From positions 444,308-508,307 of the forward strand of contig BCKL01000003.1 of NCBI GenBank assembly GCA_001600635.1: a stretch of 64,000 nt of DNA. Direction: 5' to 3'. Below are positions 12,396 to 25,393 of the stretch, piece after piece. A program made the translations under genes and the position numbers. The first letter of the stretch is position 1; each line of letters opens with the position of its first letter. This stretch comes from Leucosporidium creatinivorum (lineage: Eukaryota; Basidiomycota; Microbotryomycetes; Leucosporidiales; Leucosporidiaceae). The notes beneath the pieces are model-generated. The model did not search any database, was not told where the DNA came from, and worked only from the letters and a program-made list of their open reading frames with translations.

Positions 12396-14807
12396 ATGAC
12401 CATCCCCGCTACCAACGGCCACAGCGCCTCCCTCCCTCTCGCTATCGACCACTCTCATCACCTCAACTCGCTTTCGAAAGCCAGGCAGCCCTCTCCTCTC
12501 AAATTCCTGTTCAAATACGCTGCTGTGCCCAATCTCCTGTCATTCGCTGGTGGTGAGTCGAGCACTTCTTTCGATGAGGGGATGAGGGCGCGACATGGTG
12601 TGCTGGAGGGAAGGCGTAGAGACTGGGTGAGATGACGTGGAGCGAGGTTCGGAGTTGTGTCACGGATGTTAACGGCCTGAAATAGCTACTAGGAGGTCAG
12701 GCGGTCTAGGGGGCACCGTTGTCGACAGCCGAAGAGGAGGAGGAGCATCGCCGAGATCCGGTGTCAGCGCGCCGAGTCCTTTGCTGATGATCACTGACAC
12801 ATCTGTACGCCCTGCAGGAGTCCCTCACCCATCCTACTTCCCTTTCCACGACACAACCATCAGCGCCTACCCCTTCACCGCCGATCCTTCGACCTTTCCC
12901 CTTGACCCGACCGAGAACGACCTCCTCCCCCTCGTGCTTCCCAAGTACGGCAGCAAGGGTAACGATCTCGCCACTGCCCTACAGTACGGTGTCTCTACAG
13001 GACACCCTACCCTTGTCAATTGGGCTCGAGAGTTCACGAGGGAGGTGTTCAAGCCGGCGTATGGAGGTGAGAGGCACTTTCTGGTCTCTTCCCTTGTCCA
13101 GCTTCTAACATTGGACTTCAACACAGACTGGGAGATCCTGCTCAACGACGGCAACACCGACGGATGGAGCAAGGTCGTTCGTCTCTTGCTTGAAGCAGGC
13201 GACACCCTCTTAACCGAGGAGTTCTCGTTCCCTTCGGTAAGCTCGCTTCGCACCTACAGTTTGCTCGTGCTGAACTTCCTCGGTCCCATTCCTCGACGCT
13301 CCTCGTCACGCTCTCCACGTCCCTTTCGGCCGTCCCTTTCCGCCTTCCTCCCCTCGGCGCTCGCAGGCCCAAGCAGCCTGGATCCCTCTCGGAGTCACCG
13401 CTGTTCCGATCAAGATGGACGGACTCGGCCTGCGCGCAGACCACCTTCGCAAGACGCTCGAGGAGTGGGAGACGACTCGACCTGGAGTAAAGCGCCCTAA
13501 GCTGTGAGTTCGGCGCAAGCTGGGGAGCTCGGCGATCGAGAAAACCCGGCGCTGATCCGCCCTCTACTTCGCTTCAGCCTTTATATCACCCCCGTCGGAT
13601 CTAACCCTACTGGCACGACTATGCCTGCTCACCGTCGGCAAGAGATCTACGATCTTGCTGTCGAGTTCGGTAAGCCTCTTTACCCCGGGTCCGAGCTAGC
13701 CTTCTTGATCGCCAACGTCCTTGTCTCCCTCCCTCCAGACTTCATCATCGCCGAAGACGACCCCTACACCTTCCTCCAATTCCCTCAATACACCCTCGGC
13801 GACAAGACGGCTCTCATTCCTCAATCCGGCGAGGACTTCAAGAACTCGCTGGTCCCGTCCTTCCTCCAGTTCGATGTGCAGGGCCGCGTCATCCGCCTTG
13901 ATACCTTCTCCAAGACCATTGGTCCTGGATTCCGAGTCGGCTACTTTGTGGCCAACCCGCTGTTCACGGAGAGGCTGCTGAGGGCCACCGAGGTCGACTC
14001 GCAAGCGCCGAGTGGATGGTCGCAGGCGATCTTGGTTTCGCTCTTGACCAAATGGCAAAACTCTGGTGAGTAAGCGTTGGGCTGGTGACCTGTTCGTTCT
14101 GCTACGAGGTAGCTAGGGATTGAGATTGAACGCCGAGACTGATCATCTGGCGTCTCGGCGCTCGCAGGCTACCTCCACTGGCTCTCCAACCTCCGCGACC
14201 AATACACCCTCCGCCGCAACCACCTAATTGACTCTTTCGCCTCTTCCTTCGACCTTCGTCCCGCCAGCTCTGTCGCCAGCCTCAGGGCCGAAGGCTACGT
14301 CGCTTTCCTCAAGAACACCGAGACGCCCGTGTTCAGCTTCTTACCGCCTACTGGCGGCATGTTCCTCTGGCTCAAACTTCAGCTTACTACTTCTCCCAAG
14401 TTTGAGAGCTACTTGGCCGAGGAGGATCCGGAGCAGGCCTACATGAGCCACCTTTTCGAGGAGCTGGCGACCAAAGCCACCGTGAGCAGCTCTGGCGGCC
14501 TTCCTTTGCCTTCCCTGCGCAGTAGCTGAGCTCACACATCTCTGCTCCACACAGATCCTGCTCGTCCCCGGAGTATACTACTCTCCCTGGCAAGGAAAGG
14601 ACAAGACGACCACCTCGGCGAGGGGGGAGGAGCCCGGCGTTGGCTTCTTCCGAGTTGCCTACTCGATGGCCACGGTGCGGAGAGGTCGCCCGAAGCTCGG
14701 CACAAGTGCCTTACTGACCCTCGACATTGCCTCTCGCGCAGAACGAGGAGATGGTGGAGGGCATTCGGCGTTTCGAGGTCGTCATCAGGAAGGAGTGGGA
14801 GCAGTAA
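12396..14807 (+). CDS. ARO8: Aromatic/2-aminoadipate aminotransferase, ARO8 type
   Basis: PLP-dependent class I aminotransferase. Family members transaminate aromatic amino acids, and some act on 2-aminoadipate (lysine pathway) or kynurenine; the sequence does not decide the substrate. Exons 12396-12552, 12818-13066, 13127-13236, 13367-13503, 13578-13669, 13739-14065, 14168-14481, 14555-14674 and 14742-14807 give 523 aa. Seen in order: LKFLFKYAAVPNLLSFAGG, ALQYGVSTGHPTLVNWAREF, ILLNDGNTDGWSKVVRLLL, the TPVGSNPTGTTMP loop, AEDDPYTFLQF with the Asp and Tyr that hold the cofactor ring, and RLDTFSKTIGPGFRVGYF with the Schiff-base lysine. The C-terminal small domain (PTGGMFLWLKL) is intact. Intron 1 is 265 bases, several times the local norm. 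Confidence 0.9.
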
Positions 14808-15036
14808 GGTCTGCATATCAATGTTGGAGATCCGAGAGCACGGCATGTGGACCCCCGAGCGTTTTGCTGCGAGCGGAAGGCGCGAGACGACTCGCAGCGA
14901 GACCCGTCTGCTTGACTGACGCTCGGCGGAAGCCTGCCATCGCCTCAGACTGCTTCGGCCACACTCTCGTCACCTCCGAGAGACAACAAAGATCAATACT
15001 TCCACAACCCACTGGCTTTTACTCTATACCGCCTCC
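14808..15036. other. Tail-to-tail spacer ARO8 / thioesterase
   Basis: Convergent 3' flanks of 229 bases with no feature recognised. Confidence 0.5.
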
Positions 15037-16128
15037 CTACAGCTTCGCCCTGATCTCGACGCCGGCCTTGCTCTTCCGTGCCCGCTCCTTCTCCTGCAAG
15101 TGCCGCACCACCTCCTTCGGCAAAGTTGAGCTCTTCTGCGCCTCATAGTCGTAGGCTACCATTGCTGCTGTTCCGTGGGCGACCCGAGCCTGCTGGCTGT
15201 TGAGCGAAGAGCGGTCGTGGGTGAGGAGGAGGTGAGGGGGCAGGGGAAGGGAGGGGAAGGCGATGAGGGGCGAAGAGAGAAGAGGACGGAGAGGGCGACC
15301 AAGAGACGAAGATAGGGTGTAAAGTGGAGGGACGGGTGAGGAGCGAAGCGTGTGCGGGAGCAGGGTCAGCGAGCGAAAGAGGGGGGAGCGGTAGCGAGGC
15401 GGCTCACGAGAAAGAGTAGATCATGCTCTCGAGCAAAATCTTCCTCGGCCCGACTTGACTGTGCTTGTGCGCTACAAGCACCGTATCAGGGGCGAAGACT
15501 GGTCGCTATACCCGTGAGAAAGGTCAGCCTTGCGCTCGCCGAAAGCCGGTGAGCGCCGAACTAGCTCAGCGCCGAACTCACCTCGTAGGCGATGGAGACG
15601 CCCGCCAGGATCATGCCTGTACCTTTACCACTTCCCAAAATATCCTTGGCGATCTTGGGACCGACGGATGTAGCGAGATCGCGCATGTAGGCGAGTCGGC
15701 CGGCCTGCGAGAGCCGGATGGTTTGAGGGAGCGTCAGCAGGCGCTCTGATGGGATGGTGCAGCAGCAGTCGGTCGCTAGATAGCCTACCTCGCAGTACCG
15801 CATGTAGATGACGTTGTTAAGGTGGTTATTGGCGTCTGAAAGCGAGGCGAAGGGTAAGCTGGATCTGGAGCTGCTCTGTAGCTTTGTAGGGCTCACCTTG
15901 CTCTCCCCATTGCACTGGGATCTCGGAGAATGATGTCTGCGTAGTACTCGGTGATCAGCTGTAGCTTCACAACGAGAGATACTGCCGACTCGGCTAAAGC
16001 GACAGCGAGCCGGAGCCTGAGCTCACCTCCTCGAAGTCGTGCTCTAGAGCAAACTGACGGGCTGCCAGACGGCCCTTGGTGTAAGTTGTAGGGTTTACAG
16101 TGCCGTAGGGTACAAGAGGAGCAGTCAT
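15037..16128 (-). CDS. Hot-dog fold thioesterase-like protein (4HBT family)
   Basis: Small acyl-thioesterase-like protein; substrate and compartment are unknown. Minus-strand exons 16027-16128, 15897-15936, 15789-15835, 15582-15704, 15408-15505 and 15037-15196 give 189 aa. The motif QWGEQDANNHLNNVIYMRYC is the 4HBT signature (Asp followed by the N-x-H-x-N loop), and AGRLAYMRDL starts the long hot-dog helix. VSIAYERPVFAPDTVLV and MIYSFSSQQARVAHG are the expected strands. The N-terminus has no clear targeting signal, although TTYTKGRLAARQFAL is basic and might be. Intron 5 (15197-15407, 211 bases) is a long C/T tract. It diverges from UTP20. Assignment to the superfamily is firm, to a function is not. 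Confidence 0.82.
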
Positions 16129-16392
16129 GTTGCGAAGCAGTGAGCGGCACAGAGCCAACCCTTCGAACTTCGGCGCTCGAAGCTCTCCCTCTCCCATTCC
16201 CAACTCTACGACATCGACTCTCTTTCTTGACGGGGCAAGCAAGAGCAGTTTACTGTAAGGATGTTAGCTTAGACTCTCAAGCTGCTCATAGGCTGACCCT
16301 ATCGCCCTACAGAGGACTTCCTCCCCACCCGCAAAAAGTCGAGAGAGACGCTCTTCGCATCTCTCGCAAGCCTTCAGCCAGCTTCCAGCAGC
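16129..16392. promoter_or_regulatory. Bidirectional promoter thioesterase / UTP20
   Basis: 264 bases separate the divergent starts. It holds a TCGGCGCT octamer at 16170-16177 and a likely UTP20 leader intron (listed separately). No TATA box is clear. Confidence 0.55.
16255..16312 (+). other. Probable intron in the UTP20 5' leader
   Basis: A GTAAGG donor, a GCTGACC branch site at about 16292 and a CCCTACAG acceptor enclose 58 bases, exactly the form and size of coding introns here. If spliced, UTP20 transcription starts left of 16255, well into the 264-base shared promoter. Confidence 0.6.
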
Positions 16393-19300
16393 ATGGCCAA
16401 TTCTACTTCCAAGAAGGGGCAGCCGACCCTTCGCACACTCCGACATGGAGCTACTACCAAGCACGGCGCCACCTCCAAAGCCACCAAACCCGAACGAGCT
16501 ACAGCGGCGCTCACCGTCAAAGAGCAAATCGCTAGACGAGCAGCCAAGCCGCTGATCCAAGGGCGCCAGTTCAAATGGATCTCGCCAGCGCAGCGCATCA
16601 ATGCGATGCAGGTCGACATGTCGCGCGTACGGGATCGTAGGGACATGCTCGAAGGCGAGGACGAGACGACCCAGGACGATCAGACCCACTCGCTTTTCAG
16701 CCATTCGCTGCAGACCAGTCAGTTGATCAACTTGACCCTGCCCTTTATCAAGTTCTCGCGGAGCGTAGAGCCCAAGGCGCGCAGCTTGCCGCTCGTCATC
16801 CATCACCGAGCCGCCATCATCCAAGCCGTCTGCGAAGCGCTCAAGGGGAATCAGCATGATGTCGAGCTGTCCGGTGAAGCCATCCTGGAGTGAGTTGTCG
16901 GTCTATAGTACTCTCTGCTACCCGCGCTGAACTGCCCCCCGTCAATAGTCTCCTCCCACCGCTCATCACCGACCTTTCGCACCTCCTTCTTCCCTCTCTT
17001 CCTCTCCTTCTCTCCACCCTCATATCTCTTACTGCACCATCACCGCTCGTAACGGCCAACCCGCAACTCCTCCAACGCGTCTACGACGTTCTCGGGGCTT
17101 TGTTCCGCGATTTGGGCAAGGTCATCCTCGCCGAGAGCGAGGAGGGAGGCATGGCCGATGTTTGGGAGGTCGTGAGGAGAGGTCTGGGAGCGCCTACTCG
17201 CGTGAAGGAGGAGTTCGTCGAGATGGAGGTCGAGCCGGAACCCGTTACCGAGGAGAAGCTGGCAAAGGATGAGGAGGAGGATGGCGACGATGCCGAGGAG
17301 GAGGACACCCCCGTCGCTTCGACTTCGACCGCCGCCGCTACTCCCGCATCCACCCCTCGCATCTTCACTCTCCCTCCCAACCTCCGCACCACTCCTCAGA
17401 CTCGCCGTCTCCTCGGATCCGCTTTCGCCTTCCTCGTCCGCAAGGCTCGCTCTTCGCCTACCAATACGGAGGAGGAGGGAGAGCTCGAGCAACTGATGAG
17501 GATGATGGTGGAGGATGTTGCTGCTATCGAGGAGCTCGACGAAGGAGTCAGGAGTAGCAGGGGCAGAGGAGCGAAGGGCCGAGGCAAGGGTGTTGGGAAG
17601 GGACGAGGACAGGAGGAGGGAAGCTCGAAGCTGTTGGCCGAGGGTGTTACATGGGTGCTTGTCGAGACTTGCAGCGTGAGTCTAGCCGTTTTCTCTCCTG
17701 CGCTTGATCTGGCGACTGACTTCCGCTCTCCCTCCTTCTGCCACCCTCTCGCACAATCGATGCATCTACAGGCCGCCAACGCTTTCCTCCACTCCCGCAC
17801 TCCCGCCGTCATTCGCTCCCTCTACCTCGCCATCCTCACCCTCGCCTCCCCCGCCGCCGCCGCCTCCCTTCCCTGCGAAATTCTTACGCACTCGCTCACC
17901 GCCCTCGCCTTACACGTCTCGAACGCCGAAGCTTTCGCTCCCGTCATCGAGGAGGTTGTCAAGGCTAGCAAGGGGCAGCTCGAGCTGAAGAACGAGATCG
18001 AGTGGGAGAAGCTCGTCGTCGTGATGAAGAGCGTGCAGGCCGTTGCTGGTGTTAAGAAGGGCGGAAGGGTACCCGGTACGTTCTCCTCGGCTTCATGTTC
18101 GCCCGCTGCCGTATGCTGACCTGTCTTGTCATAGCCGCCTCGCGCACCAAGCTCTTCGGTCTGCTGTCGCCCCTCTCCAAGCTCGTACTCCCCCCTTCGA
18201 CGCCCACCTCGTCTTTCCTCCACTCCTACACCACCCTCACGTTCTCACTCCTCCTCCTCACCACCTTCCAAGACGTCCTCTCCGGCCCCGTCAAGGATTC
18301 GGTCACCGTCCTCTTCTCCTCGCCAGGCTCTTCCGCCGCCTTCAGCGCCGGATGCGCTCTCACCACCTGCCTCGATCAGGTCGCGTGGAATCACTGGAGT
18401 CAGGTTCTCTCGCCACTCGTACTCAGCGCAACGGCACGATATGTCGACGAGGAGGCCAAGGAGGAGCTCGCTTTCGGCGAGGTTTCGACCGAGGTCAACG
18501 CTCTGACGCTGTTGGCCAGGCTAGCGTGGTCGGGAAGGCTGAGGAGTACAGTGGAGAACACTTCGGTGACAGTCAAGAGCTGGGAGAGGATCGTCGGTCA
18601 GAAGTGCGAGCGGACGATCAAGGATTGGATTGCTACGTTCGAGAAGGACGAGCCGAGCGAGGCAGAGGTGAGTCGCTTGTCCTGCTTCTCTGACTACTCG
18701 ACAGCTGCTCACCTCGCTCGCTTCGCAGAGCCACCGCCTTCTGGACGTCCTCCTCATCGCCCCTCAACTTCCCTCATTCCACGGCTCCCTTCTACCCCTC
18801 ATCTCCACCCTCTCAGCAACCATCTCCGCGACCTCTTCCTCGACCTCTCGCGCCGCTTTCCTCGCCTCGGCATGCAGCCCCGCTCAGATCCTCGGCGCCG
18901 CCCTCCTCTCCTTCTCGCGCATCAGCTCTCAGCTCCGCACGCCCGACAACAAGACCCTAGCCGATCTTGCTAGTCACGTCGTCGACATGATCAAGGGATT
19001 CGCCTGGCATCGCGGCGTCATGCAGGGTGTCGCTGCACTCGAGCTCGCCAAGGTCGCCTCCGACATCTCGGAGGAGTCGCAAAAGGCTATCTACGACTCG
19101 GTTCTCCCCAACCTCTTCTCTGAGGACTCCAGCCTCCGCCTCTCTTCGCTGCAAATCGGAGCGACCCTCTTCCCCGTCGACTCGGCGCCCGTCGCGGCCG
19201 ACCTCATCGCCAAGTGCAGCGAGGTGGAGGAGATGCCTCTCACCGTCATGGGGGCTAGGGAGAAGAGCATGAAGGTCAGGAAGATCGGTATCGTTGCCCA

Positions 19301-22300
19301 TGGCCAGCTCGGTAGGGATGGCGAGGACGTCAAGCCCGCTCTCGATATCGTTCTGAGGTATCTCACTGGTGAGTCGTCGCTCTTCATCACCTCCTTCACG
19401 CAGCGACTGATCTTCTCACCCAACAGCGATGTTCAAGGTCAACTTCAAGCCCATCTGGCCCGAAGCGATCCAAGCCCTCGCCCTCCTCTCCGAGCGATTC
19501 CCGGAGGAAGTCTGGGCCATTACCTCTCGCCAACTCCTCACGGCCGCCACTCGCGATGCAGGCCTCTTCATCTCGCGCAAGCCCGAGTGGGCACTCAACC
19601 CCGCCGCCGGAGGATCTAGCGACGAGCTCGTTTTCGAGGAGCAGCAGCTCCGTGACCACCATCTCGAGGAGGCGAGGGATCTCGTCAAGGCCGAGGCGGC
19701 GATGTTTGAGGGTGGAGTGGAGGCTACTGGCGCACGCGAGGCGGGTCTTATCGAGGTGCGTTCTTCGGCCGAGAGGGAAGGCGGCGCTTGTGCTGACTCT
19801 GCTTCTCCGTCTGCAGGCCCAAATCGCTCCCGAGCGACTCGTCGTCCAGAGCTACGAGGCTCAGCTCCTCGGCCTCTTCTGCGCCATCCCCGACCTCGCC
19901 CAGAAGCACAGCCGCGATTTCGTCGAGGTCTTCCTCGGATGCTTCCAGCGCGACGACGACCCCAACGCCGTCGCCGTCAAGTACGTCAACCCCGACGAGA
20001 CGGCAAAGGAGCGCAAGCTTCGCCTCATCGCATGGCTCGGCCTCTTCGCCAAGTTCAGCAACCCCAAGGCGCTGTACAAGGCGAGCGATCTCGGCGACCA
20101 CTTCCGCACCCTCCTCGCCTTCCCCGACGTCGACGTGCAGAAGCTCGCCCTCGACTGCCTCCTCCGCTGGAAGACGCCCGCCCTCACCGCCAACGCCGAC
20201 CGCCTGCGCCACCTTCTCGACTCGACCAAGCTTCGCGACGAGCTTCTGCAATTCGTCTCGACGACCGAGGCTGGAGGTCTCGAGCCCGAGCACCGCGCCG
20301 ACGTCGTACCCCTCTTCATTCGCATCACCTACGGTATCATGACCTCGCGACTGGGCCGCGCCAGCACCAGCTCCGGTCAAGGTCGAGCAGGACGACGAGC
20401 AGCCATCCTCGGAGCTCTCAAGACCTGCGCGCCGGAGGAGCTCAACACTCTCGTCGACCTCACCATCGGCCCTCTGCGCAAGATGCTTGTCACCAAGCCC
20501 GGAGAGCCCTTCCGGTTCGCCGAGCAGTCGCCCAACGTCGCCGGCAAGAGGCAGCTCGGATTCCTCGGCTTCCTCGCCGACCTCCTTAAGCATCTCGGCA
20601 AGCACCTCGTCGGACGCTGGCCCGACCTCATGGGCGCGACGCTCAACCTGCTGCACTTTGCGCAAAAGGGCATCGCCGAGGAGACCAAGGAGGACGATGA
20701 TGAGGCGGAGAACGCCGAGGCCGAAGGAGAGGATGAGGCAGAGGACGAGGAGGAGACGCAGATGGCGCCCCTTCGCAGCATCCGCCAGCTCGCGCTCAAG
20801 CGCTGGGCCGACTTCTTCCGCCTCGAGGCTGGATTCGACTACTCGCCCTACGTTGCCGCCGCCTTCCCCTCCATCATCTCCCCTCGCCTCCCACTCCTTC
20901 CGATGGAGAACGCTCAGGCTCCTTCCGCCCTCCTCGAGCTCTTCGTCACCTGGGCCATCCGCCGAGATCTGGTCGACTACCTCGTCGTCTACGACTCGAC
21001 CCTCCTCCCTCGCCTCTACTCCATCCTCACCGTCCGTAACGTCAAGCCGGCCGTCATCCTCCGCGTGTTCGACATCGTCACGAGCTTCCTCGAGTTCTCA
21101 ACGGAGGAGGGAGGCAAGGAGAGCGAGGTCGGCCGCACCATCATCCAGCCCAGCGTGCACGAGCTTCTCGTCCAGCTCAGCGGCCTCTTCGCCGCCACCT
21201 CGGGCACCTTGGACGCTCGCGCCGAGGTTGGACAGCGCCAGATCACCCTCCTGTGCTCGCTCGCGCCATACGTCGAGTCGCAAGAGCAGGCCGCCAACTT
21301 CCTCAACCTCATCGTCCCGATGCTCCGCAAGACGAACAAGGTGGTCCCCGAGAAGATCAAGACGGACCTCCTCAAGATCCTCACCTCGCTCTACCCCCTC
21401 GCGAGGCCCGACTCGTCCACGCCCCTCTACCGTCGCTGCTACGAGGTCCTCTCGTCGCTCTTCGCCAGCACCAGGACTCGAGGCGCTCGTCTTCAGACGA
21501 CCGCCGCCTTCTCCGCCCTCGCCTCGGTCGAGACGTCGTTCGCTCCCATCGCGACAATGATCGAGGATCTCAACTCTTACTCCAAGAAGCGATCCGAGGA
21601 GCCCGACTTCGACCGCCGTCTGGCCGCCTACTCCCTCCTCAACGAGGACAAGTACCGCACGATCCGCCCCGAGGACTGGGTCCCCGTCATCAACAACATG
21701 CTCTTCTTCATCCAGGATCCCGAGGAGCTCGCCATTCGCAGCAACGCCAGCTTCGCCCTCCGTCGCTTCGTCGAGATCGCCGGCCCCAGCGAGGATCCCG
21801 AGATCCAGTCGATCCTCGTCAGGGTCTTCCTCGCCGGCCTTCGCAACGCGCTGCACTCCAAGCTGGAGATTGTGCGGTCAGAGATCCTCGGCGTCTACGC
21901 GACGGCAGTCGAGAAGTGCTCGGGCGTTCCCGAGCTCGATCAGCTCAAGTGTCTGCTCGTTGGAGGAGACCAGGAGGCCAACTTCTTCCACAACATCAAC
22001 CACATCCAGATCCATCGACGAACTCGTGCCCTCCGTCGTCTCGCGGATGAGGTCGAGGCCGGCAGCATCACCAGCAAGGTCGTCGCCGACATCTTCCTAC
22101 CCCTCCTCGACCAATTCATCCTCGGCGCCGACGACCGAAGGGATCCCGACCTCGTCAACGAGACGGTGCAGTGCCTCGCTCGCCTCGCCAAGCACCTCGT
22201 CTGGTCCGCCTACAACAAGCTCGTCCATCACTACCTCAAGTTCGCCAAGGTCGTCGGCTCTTCGCAGAAGGCTTGCGTTCGCGCGCTCGTCGGAGTGCTT

Positions 22301-25300
22301 AAGGGCTTCCACTTCGACCTTGCGACCGACGCTCGCCTCCTGGACCTCGTCAGCACGAGGCTGGTGCCCGAGCTCCTCAAGTACCTCGAGAAGCGCGAAG
22401 AGGTCGACGAGGAGATCAGGATTCCCGTCGCCGAAGGAATCAGCGCCGTCGTGCAGCACCTCCCTGCCGACCCTCGCTCGGTGCAAGAGTCGAGTCTCCT
22501 CATGGCTCTCTCCCAGATCCTTCGCAGTCGCGACCAGCACGTCCGCGACCTCACCAGGATCACCATCTGCAACATCGTCTCGGCGACCGGCAACGACTCC
22601 CTCCCCATCGCCGTCAAGGAGCTTCGCCGCGCCCTCGCTCGTGGTCCTCAACTCCACGTCCTCGCCTTCACCGTCCACGCCATGCTCGTTCGCCTCTCCG
22701 AGAACCCGGACAATGTCGACTTTGACGCCGCCCTCGAGGAGGTCGTTCCCGTGCTCGGCAACGATTGTTTCGGCACGCCCGCCAAGGACCGTGGATCGCA
22801 GGAGTTCCGCGCCAAGACCAAGTTCCGTGAGGTGCGCTCGTACAAGAGTGTGGACTCGTTCCAGATCCTCGCTCGCTTCGTCGCGCCCACCAAGATCTCG
22901 GCGCTCCTCTCGCCCCTTCGCGACACTCTCGAGCGCACCGACTCGGGCAAGACGATGAAGGAGGTCGAGGAGGTCTTCAAGGCGCTGGCCATTGGACTCA
23001 CCGCCAACCCTCGCCTCGACTCTCCCGGCGTGCTCGACCTCTGCCACACCCTCGTCTCGCAGAACGCCTCCTTCCTCCGCGCCGCCAAGTCGATTCGCAA
23101 GGGAAAGAAGGCTGCCGCCGACTATCACGTCCAGCTCAATCGCACCGACGCCGACGAGCGCGACTTCTACTCCAAGAACGCCCACCGCTTTGTGTCGTTC
23201 GGACTCGAGCTTTTCAACGCCGCCTTCCGCAAGTCTCAGTTCGACCTCGACGACCCCATCATCATCTCCCGCCTCGAGCCCCTCGTCAGCCTGGTCGGAA
23301 ACACCCTCTACTCGGACGAGCCTGTCGTCCTCGCTCGGAGCATGCGCGCCACCGCCTCCCTCATTCGCTGCCCTCTCGCCAGCGTTGGCAACGCGGCGCC
23401 CGTCCTCGTCAAGCAGATGATCAGTATCGTCCAGCGCTCAGGCAGTACCGAGTCGGAGCTCGCACAGTCGTCGTTGCGCACCCTCGCCATCGTCATCCGA
23501 GACTGCAAGTCGGCCACGCTCAAGGAAGAGCAGCTCACCGAGCTCCTCCAGGTCCGTCTTCTTTCGTCTGCTCGCCATCTCGTTCCCTGACTGATCTCGC
23601 TCCTCGTTCACAGATCATTGGACCCGACCTCGAGGAGGCCGACCGTCAAGGAACCCTCTTCCAACTCCTCCGCGCCATCATGTCGCGCAAGTTCGTCGCT
23701 CCCGAGATCTACGACCTCATGGACAAGGTCGCCGAGATCGTCGTCACCAACCAGTCGAGCAACGTTCGCGAGGTCTGCCGGGCCATCTACCTTCAGTTCC
23801 TCCTGGACTACCCCCAGGGCCGTGGCCGCCTGAAGTCGTCGCTCGCCTTCCTCGCCAAGAACCTCTCGTTCCAGCACGAGAGCGGACGGCTCTCGGTCCT
23901 CGAGCTTCTCAACGCCATCCTCACCAAGTTCGCCACCGGCCTCCTTCAAGAGTCGGCCGACCTCTTCTTCGTCGCCCTCGTCATGGTCATCGCCAACGAC
24001 GAGTCGACTCGATGCCGCGAGATGGCCGCCGAACTCATCAAGATCCTCCTCACCCGCGTCGACAAGGAGGTCAAGGACGTTCTCCTCGCCATGCTGCATG
24101 CTTGGTCGGGCAAGAAGGATCAGCCTCAGCTCTCCAGGACCGCCATTCAGCTGTTCGGAGTCGCCGTCGAGGCTCTCGGCGACGACGGAGGCAAGGAGGC
24201 CGCTGGGCCCATCCTGGAGGTGCTCGCCGAGGTGCTCGAGGAGAGCCAGGAACGCTTGCAGGAGGCCGAGGAGGGAGGAGAGGCCTACGCCGAGCTCGAC
24301 ACCGACTGGCAGCTCCCCTACCAGGCCCTCCAATCGCTCTCCCACGTCTACAAGTCCTTCCCCGCCCTCGTCTCCCCCGACCAGGATCGCTCGATGCGCC
24401 AGCTCTGGGGCGCCGTTCGCGGTCATCTCCTCTTCCCTCACATCTGGATTCGCACTTCGTCGGCTCGCCTTCTCGGCTCCCTCTACGCCTCCTCCTCCGC
24501 CTACCTCTCACGCACCGACCTCTCTGACGACCATCCCCTCTCGACGCCGGCCCTCCTCGATGCCGCTCAGAAGGCATGCCTCCAGCTCAAGAGTCCCCTA
24601 CTCAGCGAGTCGCTGGCCATGCAGATCGTCAAGAACCTCTTCTTCGCCGCCAAGTGCTTCGACGCGCGTCGCGCGGTCGCAACAGAGGAGGATGCCGTCG
24701 ACGAGGACGGAGAAGGCGCCGAGGACGGCGAGGAGAGGCAAGCCGACCCGCTGAGGTGGCTCTTCACCCGCCTTTCGTATCAGGCGAGGCAGGCGCACAT
24801 CACGCGCCCGAGTATGCACGCTGTCGAAGCTGTGAGTAGCGTCTCTTCGATCATCTCGCCGCTCAAAGCTGACCTTCCTCTCGCTCCTCAGGGTCAATGG
24901 TCGCTTCAACCCGCCTCCATCCTCCGCTGGTTCGCCGCCGTCGTCTCGCACCTCGACAAGGATGCTCTCCAGCGCTTCCTCGTGCAGATGGCCACTCCCA
25001 TCTTCCGCATCTCGGAGGATCCCAACGCCCAAGACCCTCAGATGGGTGAGTCGGCCTCGTCGTTTCTCTCACGCTCGGCCCTCACTGACTCATTTCCCCC
25101 GACCCACAGCCGAGCTCCAGACTCTCGCACACGAGGTGCAGGAGCTTCTCCAGGCCAAGGTCGGCACCACTGCCTACTCGACCGTGCACACCACCATTCG
25201 TCAGAAGGCCGCCGAGCGTCGCAACGCTCGCAAGACGGAGCTCGCTCTCGCCGCCGTCAACAACCCCGAGGAGGATGCTAAGCGCAAGGCGAAGCGTGCG

Positions 25301-25393
25301 GAGCAGAAGATGAAGCAGAGGAAGAGGAAGCATGCTTCGGCTGCTGACCAGCGAGGCAGGCTCGGGTCGAAGAAGAGCAGGAGGGACGAGTGA
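16393..25393 (+). CDS. UTP20: U3 snoRNP / small-subunit processome protein UTP20
   Basis: Giant HEAT/ARM-repeat protein of the 90S pre-ribosome needed for 18S rRNA maturation in the nucleolus. Ten exons (16393-16889, 16949-17675, 17772-18075, 18135-18667, 18729-19368, 19427-19755, 19817-23551, 23614-24831, 24892-25045, 25110-25393) give 2806 aa, near the human length. The long seventh exon carries the DRIM/UTP20 core, for example ERLVVQSYEAQLLGLF, then RLIAWLGLFAKFSNPKALYK and VQKLALDCLLRWKTPAL. Acidic patches lie near residues 270-310 and about 1310. The C-terminus is strongly basic (KRKAKRAEQKMKQRKRKH), a nucleolar-type tail. Continuity through ten exons with every junction in frame supports the model. 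An unexplained glycine/arginine run (RGRGAKGRGKG) lies in exon 2. Confidence 0.92.

Noticed and set aside
12797-12811. C/D-box snoRNA in ARO8 intron 1
   Set aside because: TGATGA and CTGA lie within a few bases of each other, too close to form a snoRNA, and the CTGAC is better read as the branch site.
22097-23185. 362-codon minus-strand frame and overlapping 362-codon plus frame within UTP20
   Set aside because: Both are frame shadows inside the 3.7-kb UTP20 exon. The UTP20 frame is the only one with HEAT-like helices and stays open through the whole exon.
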